Shown: positions 36,225-48,673 of the stretch, piece after piece | How positions within the stretch are numbered: the stretch's first letter is position 1 | Layout of the letters: each line of letters begins with the position of its first letter | Assembly (NCBI GenBank): GCA_025716855.1 | Contig: JAIXMQ010000029.1 | Span: 186,001-250,000, forward strand | DNA: 64,000 nucleotides | Reading direction: 5' to 3' | Source of the DNA: Pilaira anomala | Lineage: Eukaryota > Mucoromycota > Mucoromycetes > Mucorales > Mucoraceae | Translations under genes and position numbers: made by a program | The notes under the pieces: model-generated | What the model saw: the letters and a program-made list of their open reading frames with translations, nothing else | Told to the model about the DNA's origin: nothing | The model's database searches: none

Positions 36225-39200
36225 ATGACCGACATTATGGACGACAGTTACAGAATGGCAGAGAATGGTAACTGACTTGCATTGAGACAGAAAGAATTTG
36301 ATTAAATATTAATACCTTGTGTTAGAATATTTTCTTCCTGATGGAGAAGAAATGTATGAAGACGAGCCCATCACGTAAGTCTAGATTTTTTTTTCTTTTT
36401 ACTTGAAACAGGCCTTTTTTTTTATTAAAAACTCGTCAATTAGTCAAGAAGATTGCTGGACAGTCATTTCGTCCTTTTTCGAAGAAAAGGGTCTTGTGAG
36501 ACAACAATTAGACTCCTTCGATGAGTTTGTTCAAAACACAATGCAGGAATTAGTTGACGAAAACTCTAATCTTGTACTTCAACATGTTGGTGGCGATGGC
36601 GATGTTACAGTAACTATCATCAATCTTTTGTACCAATTTTTTCTCTTGATGTTAAAGTTTCATTTATATTATATTAGAAACGTTACATTATTGATTTTGG
36701 ACAGATTTACTTGTCGAAACCAACCATGACCGAAGCTGATGGTAGTACGCAGCCCATGTTTCCTCAAGAAGCGCGTATTCGTAACTTGACGTAAGATTCA
36801 TAAAATGCTAATCTTTAAAAATAGTGTACTAATTTTTTTTTTGTTATATAGCTACGCGTCTCCTCTTTATGTGGATATGAGTAAACGTACGCAAATCGCA
36901 ACACCTCATGATTCCACCAATGTCAACAAAAATCCTAATGATCTTTTCCAAGACGAAAACGGATCCGAGAGACCTCCTATGACAAAAGTGTTTATCGGAA
37001 AAGTAAGTTTTTATAAAATAGGGAAAGAGAAAAAAAGATGGAAGAAATTACTTACAGTTCTGTTTATAGGTTCCTATCATGTTGAGATCCACTTATTGTA
37101 TTCTTCATGACATGCCCGAAAGTTCTATGCACGAATTAAACGAATGTTCTTTTGATATGGGTGGTTATTTTGTTATTAATGGTTCTGAAAAGGTTCTTAT
37201 TGCCCAAGAACGTATGGCAACGAACACAGTATATGTGTTTTCCAAAGCACCACCTTCCAACTTCCAATATACAGCCGAAATTAGATCTCAACCTGAAAAG
37301 GGATCAAAGAATGCATCACCTTTATTTATTAAAATGATGAGAGCTTCTGCTGAACGTGGATCATCTGGTCAATGTATTCGTGCCGCTTTGCCTTATATTC
37401 GTTCAGAAGTACCTATCGTTATTGTATTCAGAGCACTTGGTCAAGTCGCAGATAGAGATGTGCTTGAACATATCTGTTATGATCGTAACGATTATGAGAT
37501 GTTAGAACTGTTAAAGCCCTCTATTGAAGAAGCTTTCGTAATTCAAGATCAGGACGTTGCCTTGGATTTTATTGGTAAAAGAGGTACAACTGTTGGTGCA
37601 ACAAGAGAAAGACGTATCAAGTATGCATCCGAAATTCTTCAAAAGGAATTATTACCTCATGTGGGTACTGCATACAAGACCGAAACACGTAAATCATATT
37701 TCTTTGGTTATATGATTCATCGTTTGTTGTTGGCTGCCTTAGAACGTCGTGAATTAGATGATCGTGATCATTATGGTAAAAAACGTATGGATCTTGCAGG
37801 TCCCTTAATGGCTGGTTTGTTCAGACTTCTGTTTAAAAAATTGACAAAAGATGTTGCCAAGTATTTGCAAAAGTGTATTGAATCTAGTAGAGAATTCAAC
37901 TTGACTTTGGCTGTCAAATCTAATACGATTACCAATGGTTTAAAGTACTCTTTAGCTACTGGTAATTGGGGTGACCAAAAGAAGGCAATGCAAGCCCGTG
38001 CTGGTGTGTCTCAGGTATTAAACAGATATACTTTTGCATCTACTTTATCCCATTTGCGTCGTTGTAATACGCCTATTGGTCGTGATGGTAAGATTGCCAA
38101 ACCTCGTCAATTGCATAATACCCACTGGGGTCTTGTATGTCCTGCTGAAACACCTGAAGGTCAAGCATGTGGTTTGGTAAAGAATTTGGCTTTGATGTCA
38201 TATATTTCAGTTGGTTCTTCTGCTACACCTTTGATCATGTTCTTGGAAGAATGGGCTATGGAGAATTTAGAAGAATTAAGCGCAAACAGCATTGTAGATG
38301 CTACTAAGGTCTTTGTAAATGGTGTCTGGATCGGTATCCATCGTGATCCTGGAGAGTTAATTAACTCACTTAAACAAATGAGACGTTCAGTTGATATTTC
38401 TCCTGAAGTCAGTATTGTTCGTGATATTCGTGAAAAGGAATTAAGAATGTATACAGATGCTGGTCGTTGTTGTAGACCTTTGTTCTTGGTTGAAAATCAA
38501 CAATTGAAATTAAACCGTGAACATATTATGCGTATTCAGGATACTGAGGATGATTTCGGTTGGCAAAATATGATTGCTGATGGTATTGTTGAATATGTAG
38601 ATGCCGATGAAGAAGAAACTGCCATGATTTGTATGACTCCTGAAGATTTAGCTGAATCTCGTATGACAGCTCAATATGGTGCTCCCTTACAAGAGACTCG
38701 TGATTTGGCTAGTCGTGTCAAGTCTCAAACTGGTAGTTATTCTCATACTTGGACTCATTGTGAGATTCATCCTAGTATGATTCTTGGTATCTGTGCTAGT
38801 ATTATTCCTTTCCCCGATCATAACCAATCTCCTCGTAATACTTATCAATCTGCAATGGGTAAACAAGCTATGGGTGTTTATCTTACCAATTTCCAAACCC
38901 GTATGGATACATTGGCTAATATTTTATATTATCCACAAAAGCCCTTAACTACTACAAGATCTATGGAATTCTTACGTTTCAGAGAATTACCTGCTGGTCA
39001 AAACGCTATTGTTGCCATTTTATGTTACTCTGGTTATAACCAAGAAGATTCTGTTATTATGAATCAAAGTAGTATCGATCGTGGTCTTTTTAGATCTTTA
39101 TTTTTCCGTACTTACATGGATGCTGAAAAGAAATCTGGTATGATGTTCATGGAAGAGTTTGAAAAGCCTACACGTGATACTACACTTCGTTTAAAGCATG

Positions 39201-40254
39201 GTACTTATGAGAAATTAGAAGAAGATGGCTTAATTGCACCTGGTACTCGTGTCTCTGGTGATGATATCATTATTGGTAAGACAGCACCTATTCCTGCAGA
39301 TTCTGAAGAATTAGGTCAAAGAACTACTACACATAACAAGCGTGATGCTTCTACTCCCTTAAGATCCACAGAAACTGGTATTGTTGATCAAGTCATGTTG
39401 ACTACGAACCAAGATGGTTTGAAGTTTGTTAAAGTACGTGTTCGTTCCACTCGTGTACCTCAAATGGGTGATAAATTTGCTTCTCGTCACGGTCAAAAGG
39501 GTACAATTGGTATGACTTATCGTCAAGAAGATTTCCCATTCTCTTCTGAAGGTATTACACCTGATCTTATTATTAATCCTCATGCTATTCCTTCTCGTAT
39601 GACAATTGGTCACATGATTGAATGTTTACTTGGTAAAGTGTCTACCTTGACAGGTAATGAAGGTGATGCTACACCTTTCACAGATGTTACAGTTGAAGCT
39701 ATTTCAGCTGCGCTTCAAGCTCAAGGATATCAATCTCGTGGGTTTGAAGTAATGTATAATGGTTTTACTGGTCGTAAGTTAAATGTACAAGTCTTTTTGG
39801 GTCCTACTTATTATCAACGTTTGAAGCATATGGTGGATGACAAAATTCATAGTAGAGCAAGAGGTCCTGTACAAATTTTAACCAGACAACCTGTCGAAGG
39901 TCGTTCAAGAGATGGTGGTCTTCGTTTTGGTGAGATGGAAAGAGATTGGTAAGTGAAATTATAAACTACATTTAATAATAGAAATTGACTATTATCTATA
40001 GTATGATCAGTCACGGTGTTGCACAGTTCTTGAAAGAACGTTTGTTTGACGCTTCTGATGCATATCGTGTACATGTTTGTGATATTTGTGGTTTAATGGC
40101 TATTGCCAACTTGAAAAAGAATAATTTTGAATGTCGTGCATGTAAAAACAAGACTAGAATTTCACAAATTCATATTCCTTATGCTTGTAAACTTTTGTTC
40201 CAAGAATTAATGGCTATGAATATTGCTCCTCGTATGTTTGTTGATGCAGATTAA
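36225..40254 (+). CDS. RPB2: RNA polymerase II second-largest subunit RPB2
   Basis: Exons 36225-36267, 36326-36374, 36444-36609, 36678-36790, 36852-37002, 37070-39948 and 40002-40254 give 1217 aa, close to yeast Rpb2. The usual blocks are present in order: MLRST, IAQERMA, the fork region, [43 protein letters not shown], and [13 protein letters not shown]. The last exon has the C-terminal zinc motif CDICG...CRACKN. Together with RPB1 it forms the active centre cleft. Five small exons precede one 2.9-kb exon, and the final 3-prime intron splits the codon for a Cys in the anchor region. Codon use is moderately biased. Confidence 0.97.
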
Positions 40255-40463
40255 GCAAGAAAAAGAGAGAAAAAAATTTATATATATTATTGAACACACA
40301 ACTAAAGAAAAAATAAACCTTTTTACATATTTATTAAATGCTTTTTTATTATTATTTACATACTTTAAACTGTATATTGTGTTAAAAAGAATATTACTGC
40401 TACTAGTGAATGAATATTTGTATATTCTAGTTACTACAACTATGTAGGTATCATTCATTTTTT

Positions 40464-41582
40464 TTAAAGAGTCTGGTTTAAAATCTCCAATATCATTCTA
40501 CGACGAATAGGTACCATATCTTGTTGTGAAAAATTAAATGGTTCTCTTCTGGCTAAACGTTCAGCAAATGTACAGGTAAATGCACCACAATCTGACATAT
40601 TGCCTTGTCTTGGAATATCTTTAGGCGCCAATTGTTTCCAATCTGATGTATCGAATGGTGCTTTCTTTTTATCCATATGTTCTTGTTCGAGATAAGACAA
40701 GAATAAGGACAGTGTATAATCATGATTACCGCCTAATGAATCATATACCATCACAGCCTTATTTTTCATATCAATAACCCCCAAAACCCAATGCAAAGAC
40801 TGGTTAATGGGTATAAGTATTAAGTCTTTTGAAAAAATATCCACCTAACGTGAAACATCCCTCATAAATCAGTTGACTGCATTTTTTTTTCTTGTTGCAT
40901 AAAAAAAAGTTGTATGTTATTTTACTTACACGTTTTGTCCATCGCCTTACTTTATCAAATCCTTTATCTCGAAGTGTTGAACAAAAGAAGGAACTAAAAC
41001 AATAGATTGAAGGTAAATCATCGTGTGTTAATGATCGCTCTAATAATAATTCGAAGTAAAAGTTGATAATTTCATCGTTTAACCAAGTCTCTGGCTTTAA
41101 TCGTTGGATATCTCTGTAATCTACAGTGACCTTCTTAAATTGCGATGCTTGCCCTACTCTCTTTGCCAATGCATCGTTTACAATTTTATTTTCTTCAGGT
41201 GTTAAAGGTTTTACTGATACTTTTGTTGATCTAATTTCAGTCTCTTTGAATAGCTCGTCAAAATCAGTTGTATCGACTGATTTGTCTAATATCTATAGTA
41301 AAATGAATAAAGAAAATCCAAACATACTTTTCTACATGTATTTTACCTGTAAAACTTTTTTCTTTTGTTCAAATAACTAAGTAGAGTACGTTAAAAAAAA
41401 AAGAATGACGAAGTAGGCATTGATTTTTTTTTAAAAAAAAAAGAGAGATTTACCTTGATACGTTTGTCTGATGTGTCTTTTTTATCAGGTTCATCAAACT
41501 TCAAGCTTTCTAATCTTAATAGTAAAGAGTCAAGATCATCAGAACAATCATCGTGAGGCATTTCTTTGTTGGGTGTTGACAT
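40464..41582 (-). CDS. ULP1/SENP-type SUMO protease
   Basis: Exons 41454-41582, 41347-41376, 40930-41292 and 40464-40844 give 300 aa. The C48 peptidase core is complete: WLNDEIINFYFELL, then HW in LHWVLGVID, the Asp in MVYDSLGG, Gln in RQGNMSDCGAF and the catalytic Cys in the same motif. ULP1-family enzymes mature SUMO and remove it from targets, commonly at the nuclear pore. The N-terminal part is short (about 100 residues) compared with yeast Ulp1. The start is the ATG at 41582; a further upstream exon cannot be excluded. The 30-nt second exon keeps frame and is supported by clean splice sites. Divergent from the PfkB gene. Confidence 0.88.
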
Positions 41583-41892
41583 TGTACTAATCGATGGAAT
41601 TGGTTTATAAAAAGGTATGTTCTTTCGCGAAAAGGGCAAAAAATGTTCTATTTAAAATTGTAAGTTTATATTGAAGTGAAGAAGAACTTGTACGTTGTAG
41701 TTACGGCTCTTATTTTTTTTAACAACGTCAGGAAGAGGAAAGTCAAAGGGTGCTGCTCTTGCCAATTGTTTCATTTAGTTTTTATATCTTTAAAAAGAAG
41801 AAAGAAAAAAAAAAAAAAAAATAGCGGGGAAGGTTTACTTGGACACTTTTTTTTTTCTTTTCTCAGTAACCAAAAAAAAAAAAAAAAAAAAA
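41583..41892. promoter_or_regulatory. Divergent promoter of ULP1-type and PfkB genes
   Basis: The 310 bp between the two start codons contain A-rich runs at 41803-41821 and a 21-bp A run directly before the PfkB ATG at 41893, with a T-rich stretch between them. Poly(dA:dT) tracts of this kind usually exclude nucleosomes in yeast promoters; here that is inference. Confidence 0.5.
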
Positions 41893-43046
41893 ATGCAACC
41901 CATCTATGCCTCAATTGGCGCTTTAATCATTGACGATATTATATACCAAGATGGGACAGAAGTAACTGACATCCTCGGAGGTGGGGGAGTCTTTGCAATT
42001 TATGGTAAAAAAAAAAAAAAAAAAAAAAGAGTATTCTCCCTGTAAGTTTTTTTAAAGATAGAGTTTATATGTAGGTATGCGAGTTTGGTTAGAAAAAACA
42101 CAGGCGAAAGATATTGGTTATATTATTCATACAGGATTTGATTATCCAACTGAAATTGATAATAAAATTAAACAATTAAATATATCTTTAACCGAATTTC
42201 ACCATACGGATAAGCATACTACACGGGGCTTAAACACGTTTGGTGCAGATGATCATCGTGATTTTGAGTATAAACATCCTATCATACGTACAACCACAAA
42301 TGATTTTAGTGACGACTGGATTCAGTCAATCAAGGTACTACATTTGATTTCTTCACCCGAGAGAGCTACAGAGATTATAGACGAATGGAAAGAACGAGAA
42401 AAATTGCTAAACTCAAAAGAAAAGACTCAATTCCTTTGGGAACCTTTACCCTGGGCTTGTTTACCAGAGGTAAATTAAATTGTATATTATGCGCATACGA
42501 GTTCAGTACTAAACTTAAAGTACAAGGTAGAACTTAAACATGATATACAATACAGCCTTATTAACTGAAATCATTACGCCCAACCACGAAGAAGTAGCAG
42601 AGATGCTCAATATCGATTTTAAAAAGTTATTGTCCGAGAATAAAAATGACTTTAAACAAGCAGTAGAATATTGCGGAAATAAGTTATTAGATGGTTTATC
42701 CGTATCTACTCTAGTTGTAAGAGCAAGTAAGTATGGTTCTATGGTCTTGTTGAAATCAAGAGAAGTTCATTGGATACCAGCTTATTGGAGCTGGTGGGAT
42801 TCTAAAGACCAAGCCCATGTAATTGATGTGACAGGTGCAGGTAATGCATTCTGTGGTGGATTTGCGTATGGTTGGATCAAGACACAAGGTGATGCCGTAG
42901 AGTCTTCTTATTATGGTGCCGTATCAGCTAGTTATACTGTAGAACAAATGGGCGTACCATTATTTACAAATGGATGTTGGAATGATGGCCCTCAACCAAT
43001 GGAAAGACTCGAAAGATTAAAAAATAAATCATGTAAATTTTATTAA
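41893..43046 (+). CDS. PfkB-type carbohydrate kinase (MAK32-like)
   Basis: Exons 41893-42004, 42075-42469 and 42531-43046 give 340 aa. The N-terminus has the sugar-kinase lead-in ASIGALIIDDI with a GGGG turn near residue 30. The C-terminal signature VIDVTGAGNAFCGGFAYG carries the catalytic Asp of the GAGD-type motif, written here GAGNAF, so the usual Asp is an Asn. A long insert and TPNHEEV are typical of the MAK32 group, which includes yeast Mak32 and filamentous-fungal relatives of unknown substrate. The D-to-N change in the motif is also seen in some MAK32 proteins (from memory of the family), so activity as a kinase is uncertain. Intron 2 must end at GTAG before 42531 to keep frame. Confidence 0.83.
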
Positions 43047-43052
43047 AATTGA

Positions 43053-43534
43053 TTAATGATTATCAGTTTCATTATGTGAATCTTTAAAGAACTCCTCATG
43101 TTGCTTTTGGCATTTAGCGAAACTATATCTTGCGGCGAAATAAGCTGCAATGGATGCAGTAGCGAGTGATGAGAATAAAGCCTTGTTGCGGTTGAAACCT
43201 AGCTTCGTTGTAACCGGTACTACAGTTGTTGCATGTATGCATGTTATTTACTTTATATTCTCTTAATTAAGCTATAATTAACGACACTTACATAGAATAA
43301 AGGTGGTAGTAACTTTATATTCAATTTATAAATATCAGTCAACAAGATTATATGTCTAAATTATTTTGAAAAGACTTACTAGCAGCATATATACCAGTTT
43401 TATTCGCATTCTCTTGACATATTTTAGGTAGGATCCATTCCTATTCGTATTATATTAAAGAGTCAATAGACGTATCATAAATCGACTTTATTAAACCTAA
43501 CAGGATGTTCTCTTGCTATATATTCTTTTGACAT
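43053..43534 (-). CDS. Small OCIA-like mitochondrial membrane protein, 93 aa
   Basis: Four exons (43502-43534, 43380-43440, 43292-43312, 43053-43219) join in frame to 93 aa; the third is 21 nt. The order of features is CQENANKTGIYAA, a hydrophobic segment, a glycine-containing turn, a second hydrophobic segment (KALFSSLATASIAAYFAARYSF), and AKCQKQ. A Cys before two membrane-like segments and a Cys after them match the OCIA domain of OCIAD1/2 and fungal relatives, which sit in the mitochondrial inner membrane. The first intron has a GTTAGG donor, weaker than the others. Its stop is 6 bp from that of the convergent PfkB gene, so the two transcripts must overlap at their 3' ends. Confidence 0.55.
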
Positions 43535-43860
43535 ATTGAAAAGTAAAGAGAATGAAGCTTTTTTGCATGACAATCCTCTTGCTCTTTTAAATCTCAACTT
43601 TCCTCTACAATACCCCGATTATCGAAAAGTGACGTATGGTGAACGTCGTGGCTGGACGGGGCCTATCCCAGCCCCTGTGCATTTAGTCACGTGTTTTCAA
43701 TGAAAGGCTCTCACTTTGCTGTCTGAAGAAGGGGTCCCACCCATTTTTTTGTTCCCTATACATTTTGTAAGCAAAAAAAAAAAAAAAAAAAAATGAAAAA
43801 GAATCCGTTCACCAATTTAACGCTTGTTTTATAATTTAGCTTTCACCCCTTTCCACCAAT
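43535..43860. promoter_or_regulatory. Divergent promoter of OCIA-like gene and ATP4
   Basis: The 326 bp include GC-richer sequence near 43640-43700 than is usual for spacers here (a patch reading GGCTGGACGGGGCC), then an A20 run near 43775 and a pyrimidine-rich leader before the ATP4 start. Its two flanking genes both appear to encode mitochondrial membrane proteins, so shared control is plausible. Confidence 0.5.
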
Positions 43861-44937
43861 ATGGCTTTCCGTTTGATTACCAAGAATGCTGCCACCGGTA
43901 AGATTTCATTCAAATTTTATATAACTTGTTAACTGATCCTTTTGTTTATTCTCTAGCTGCTATCGCTGCTCGTCCCAGTTTAATGAACGCCACCCGTCAA
44001 TCCATGGGTGCCACTGCGTAAGTTCCGAAAAAAAAAAATGGGAGAAATAAAGAGTTCAATATAAGATGTGATTCTAAATTTGTTATCATTTTTAATAATA
44101 GCGTTCGTCATTTCACCACTCAAAAAGAAGGTACAAAAAAAAAAATTGTATTCGAATTATAGACAGAGCAACTAAAAAAATAGAAATAATATATAGCTGA
44201 ACCCAAGGAAAAGGCCAACAGTATCATCGATTCTCTCCCCGGTAACTCTCTCGTTTCCAAGACTGGTTTCGTTACCTTGAGTACCGGTCTCGCTACCTTC
44301 ATGATCTCTAAGGAAATCTATGTCTTCAACGAAGAAACCTTGGTCTTGGTTTCTACTGCCGGTCTTTTGGGTATACTTTTAAAGTACCTCAGAGAGCCTT
44401 TCAACAACATGGCCAACGATCACATTCAAGTAAATATGCAGCATATATTAGATAGATTGATAAACATAGCGCGTGAAAGACTAATCATTATGTAAAAATT
44501 ATGTAGCGTATTAAGAGCATCTTGGTTCAAGCTCGTGAAGACCATAAGGGTGCTGTTCAAGAACGTATTGAGGAAGTTGGACAAATGAAGGATCTTGTTG
44601 AAGTTACTAAGGCTCTCTTTGAACTTTCTCGCGAGACTGCTCAGTTAGAAGCTCAAGCTTTCGAATTGAAGCAACAAGTTGCTGTTGCTGCTGAAGTCAA
44701 GACCACTTTGGACTCTTGGGTTCGTCATGAAGCTAACGTTCGTGACCGTGAACAAAAGCAATTGGCTGCTTACTTGATCGAAAAGATCAACAAGGACTTG
44801 CAAGACTCTAAGATCCAACAACAAATCTTGGACCAAGCTGTTTTGGATATTCAAAGTAAGTGTGCATAAACTATCATTTATTGAAAGAAAAAGTAATTAA
44901 CATGTTTATCTCAACAGGAATTGCCAAGACTAACTAG
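43861..44937 (+). CDS. ATP4: ATP synthase F0 subunit b, mitochondrial
   Basis: Exons 43861-43897, 43957-44017, 44102-44130, 44197-44429, 44507-44855 and 44918-44937 give 242 aa, the normal length. The Arg/Ser/Ala-rich N-terminus is a mitochondrial presequence. Two hydrophobic segments (around residues 65-110) are followed by a long charged helical stator arm rich in Glu, Gln, Lys and Ala (for example LVQAREDHKGAVQERIEEVG). This is the peripheral stalk subunit that ties F1 to F0. The coding exons show strong codon bias. The final exon carries only six codons and the stop. Diverges from the OCIA-like gene. Confidence 0.92.
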
Positions 44938-45860
44938 ATTGTTAAAAGCGTTTTTTCTTGTATATCGAATTTAAAATAAAATAAATACTTTCAAAAAAAA
45001 AAAAAAATACTCGTTTCCGTGATCATGATATCAGCTCTTTCTTTTACCGTAAAACTCCAATAACTTTGTAAACATCTCAAACTGATCCTCAAGTTTTAAT
45101 ACAATGAAGTGTTTTAATTCTATAGAAGTACTCATACTCTATCCACATGATTTATGTTATTGACTTTATTTTTCTTCGCACGCCATATGATAAATCGCAA
45201 GCAAGTTTTTTTCTTTTCTTTTTAAACATGGATTTCCCTTGTCACTATCGTCTTAATCTCTTGTTTGATTACGTCCGCTATTCTAACAAGAGATATTATA
45301 TCCCCCCCTCCCTCCCTCCCTCTTTTTACTTATAACCATTATACAATAACTCGTTAAATGTTTTCTCATCAAAACATTAAGTAAGCTTATTTATAACCAA
45401 GAAAATTAAGTTAATAATTGCAAAAGTATCGGGGTCTTTATATTGAAATTGGTTCTTTTTATCTCATTAATTAATTACTCGTAAGCATCCTGAGAAAATT
45501 CGAGTTTTGTCTTTGAATTTGCCACCAAAATAAGATATGGATTTTTATTGGGAATATTAAATATGTTATTGTAAATGCAAAAGGCTCCCAATATATAGAC
45601 ATATAACGTCGTCTCATAATTCGCCTTTAATGGGATTATTTCATACAAGCTATATATCTGTTTGTACGCCCTCAGTTACTAGATATTTCTCCCGTGTTTC
45701 AGCGTAAATCTGTCATTGTAGACCCTGGAACGATAATGCAAAGCTAAAAAGGACCTCTTTTTTTTATAGAGACAATTCCCCACAATCAAAATTGAATTTA
45801 CTTACAGTCACAAGAACTGAACAAAGAAAAAAATTTCGATATACAACCCCTTTTTACTGC
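44938..45860. other. Spacer before the NOT1-like gene
   Basis: These 923 bp follow ATP4 and precede the short NOT1-like gene. I searched them for exons that could encode the missing N-terminal part of NOT1 and found none with splice sites and coding character. A pyrimidine run near 45303 (CCCTCC repeats) is the only notable pattern. Confidence 0.5.
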
Positions 45861-48588
45861 ATGTATAATAATAATAATATGACACCTTCACCTATAATAC
45901 CACATACTAACGAAAATAAAGTGAAGTTGTATGAAATGTTTTCTCAAAAACAATTGACACCACCACCCAACTTGACTCATCCAGCTGCTTCTAATAACAC
46001 AAGTAAAAAAAAAAAAAAAAAAAAAGGATATTATACTGTTTTAGTTTAAAACAGGTAGTTCATTGACTGTTTCTTTAAAAACATGTGTAGATCTATTTAA
46101 CTTTCATACAGGGTTTCAGTCAACAGATTTATTTACAACCAAAGTAGAACAAATGTTGATTGAATTAGATCGCTTGTTAAAACAATCAGGCAATTTACCT
46201 TTTTCTTTATTACCACCTCATCATGATATTATTCTGGTCATGCGACAAATACCTTTATTAATCAACCAAAGTGCGCAACCTACTTTATTAAGATCAGTAG
46301 TAGAAAAAGTAATATTTCAGTTATATCAATCCAACACAGGCCTTTCTATTGAGGTTTATTGTCGATTTCTTCAAACATTAATTGAATTATCACCTAGTAT
46401 ATCCAAAGAAACATTAAGTTGGATTCTATATTCAGATGATGAGGTAAAGCAAAAAAGATGAATTGTTGATATATATTTTACTAATGCACAGATTTATAAT
46501 AGAGAAAATATAATGTGTGGATCATTACTTCTCTCATCAAATTCGGTTTAATACCTTTAGAAGAATTTGATATTCAATTAGCGAAACAATTAAATAAGGC
46601 ACAGGTCGATCCGCAATTGATTGAATTCAGCACTGAATTATTGCAAAATTGCTTATTAACGATGCACCCTATTACTTTATTGGAAGACCATGTGTTAGTC
46701 ATTAACGCCCTGAAAAGACTACAGACACCAAAGTAAATCTTTATTTTCTCTAAGCTTTATGTACAAAATGTATTCAACTTTATTTATATATATATAGAGC
46801 GATAGAATTAATTCAAGACTTGAAGAATAGAATGATTCGTAATTCGCAAGATGATACATTTACCCTAAGGCTTTTATTAGCAGAATGGACTCGTGTTTGT
46901 AGACATAGTATGACAAGTGATGCTCTTTATACTCACTTTGCCGAAAAAGTAAAATAATTAAAAAAAGATGTCAACTTGTCAAAAAAAAAATACTTATTAG
47001 CCTATATTTAGATTCTTTCAACCACGACACGTGATACTGAACGATTATGCTTCTTCTTCAGACTATGCACTGAAACATGTATTGAATTATATCAACCTGT
47101 ACGACCTCAATCGATTGATGCATATACAAAGTTAGTTGGATATATGGTGCGCTTACAAGATGACTACACATCAAAAATTACCATGACAACCCATGTTCTT
47201 TCTATAGTTGTCTTGGTGCTGGCTCATCAACATGAAACTTTAAATACTCAGTTTAATCAAAAACCATTTTTAAAATTATTGAGCTCGTTATTTATTGAAT
47301 TAAATCAGTCTACCAGTGACGATAAAGACACCAACAGTAGTTTCATTACTGTATACAGGTATTTTATTTTATTTAAAAATATATATTATAAGCTGAACTA
47401 ACTTTCCACTAAAGTAATACGTTGTATACACTTGAACCACGTCATTTCTCAGGCTTTGCATTTTCTTGGTTACAATTATTTTCACATCGACTTTATTTAC
47501 CATTACTCTTATCTCAAGAAAATCAAAAAAATGGCTGGACCATCTGTTTTAAACTTATGAAAGCACATTTATTGTTTTTAAAAACTTTATTACAACATCG
47601 GGGACATCAAGGACGTCAATTGGGACCGTCAGAAAAAGCATTTTATCAAGGCACACTACGATTTTTGGTGGTGATGTTACATGATTACCCCGAATTCTTA
47701 TGCGAACATTATTTATCTTTTATTCAATTATTACCGTCTGAATGTATCCAGTTACGAAACGTCATCCTGAGTTCATTTCCTCGAGATATGATTTTACCTG
47801 ATCCTTTCACCACCACATTAGGTTATATGGCTACCACAAGCTTACCGCCTAGATTATTCATTGACGAAGACGCATATTATTCACTGGAAGAAGATCACGA
47901 AGATGTATTTCAATTAAAAGAGTTAGATTCTTATTTGATCTCTGGAAAATTATCATCAACTATTACAAAAGGTGTCATGCATTATGTTAAAAATGATCAC
48001 GATCAATATGATTTGGAAAAAATACAACAATTGGTATTCTACGTAGGAACTAAAGGGAAATTAGATACAACTAAATCATTATCCGAGAATCCTGCAATTC
48101 AAATCTATAAATATCTCTTGGCTCATTTACCTACAAGTCATGAGCGTTATTTATTAGTGAATGCGATTGTAGATCATCTTCGATATCCAAATAGTCATAC
48201 TTATTTCTTTAGTATGACATTGTTACATTTGTTTAGTACGCAAACAGAGTTCGTCAAAGAGTTAATTACTAGGTAAATGTATCATACAGAAAAACAAAAA
48301 ATATGCCTGACTAACTTTTGAATAATCATTTTCTAGGGTCTTGTTGGAAAGATTAATTGTGAATCGACCTCATCCTTGGGGTCTATTAACAACATTTATT
48401 CAGTTAATTAAAGAACCTCACTTTACTGATCACGAATTCATTCAATGTTCCATGCATCATTCTGCTGATATTAAGCGACTGTTTGAAAACGTATTAAAGT
48501 AAGTTATTTGTTTAATATTAATCATGAATAAAACTAAAACCCTTCCTCTCCCCCCCCCCCTCATAGATCAACGCAACAATTATCTTGA
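45861..48588 (+). CDS. NOT1: NOT1-like protein lacking the N-terminal half
   Basis: Exons 45861-46002, 46055-46443, 46503-46732, 46798-46948, 47012-47358, 47415-48272, 48337-48498 and 48567-48588 give 766 aa. The parts correspond to the connector and the C-terminal superfamily-homology domain of CNOT1: [21 protein letters not shown], then the block [20 protein letters not shown], followed by [12 protein letters not shown] and LPDPF, and [13 protein letters not shown] near the end. That domain docks NOT2-NOT3/5. The HEAT, MIF4G (CAF1-binding) and CAF40-binding regions of the usual ~2,000-aa scaffold are absent, replaced by a short Asn/Pro/Thr-rich start. The last intron contains a C10 run. Start 45861 is the first in-frame ATG with poly-Asn; 45879 is the alternative. 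Confidence 0.85.
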
Positions 48589-48673
48589 ACGGTTTATACA
48601 ACATTCTTTTTTTTTCTTTAATATATATATTTATACAATTATGACAAAACAAAAAAAGTGAAAATAAATATTT

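Noticed and set aside
41676..41933. Lys-rich ORF before the PfkB gene
   Set aside because: It is formed by A-runs in the divergent promoter and shows no codon bias or motif.
44938..45860. Missing N-terminal exons of NOT1
   Set aside because: No stretch with coding character, splice sites and NOT1 motifs was found in either frame set on the plus strand.
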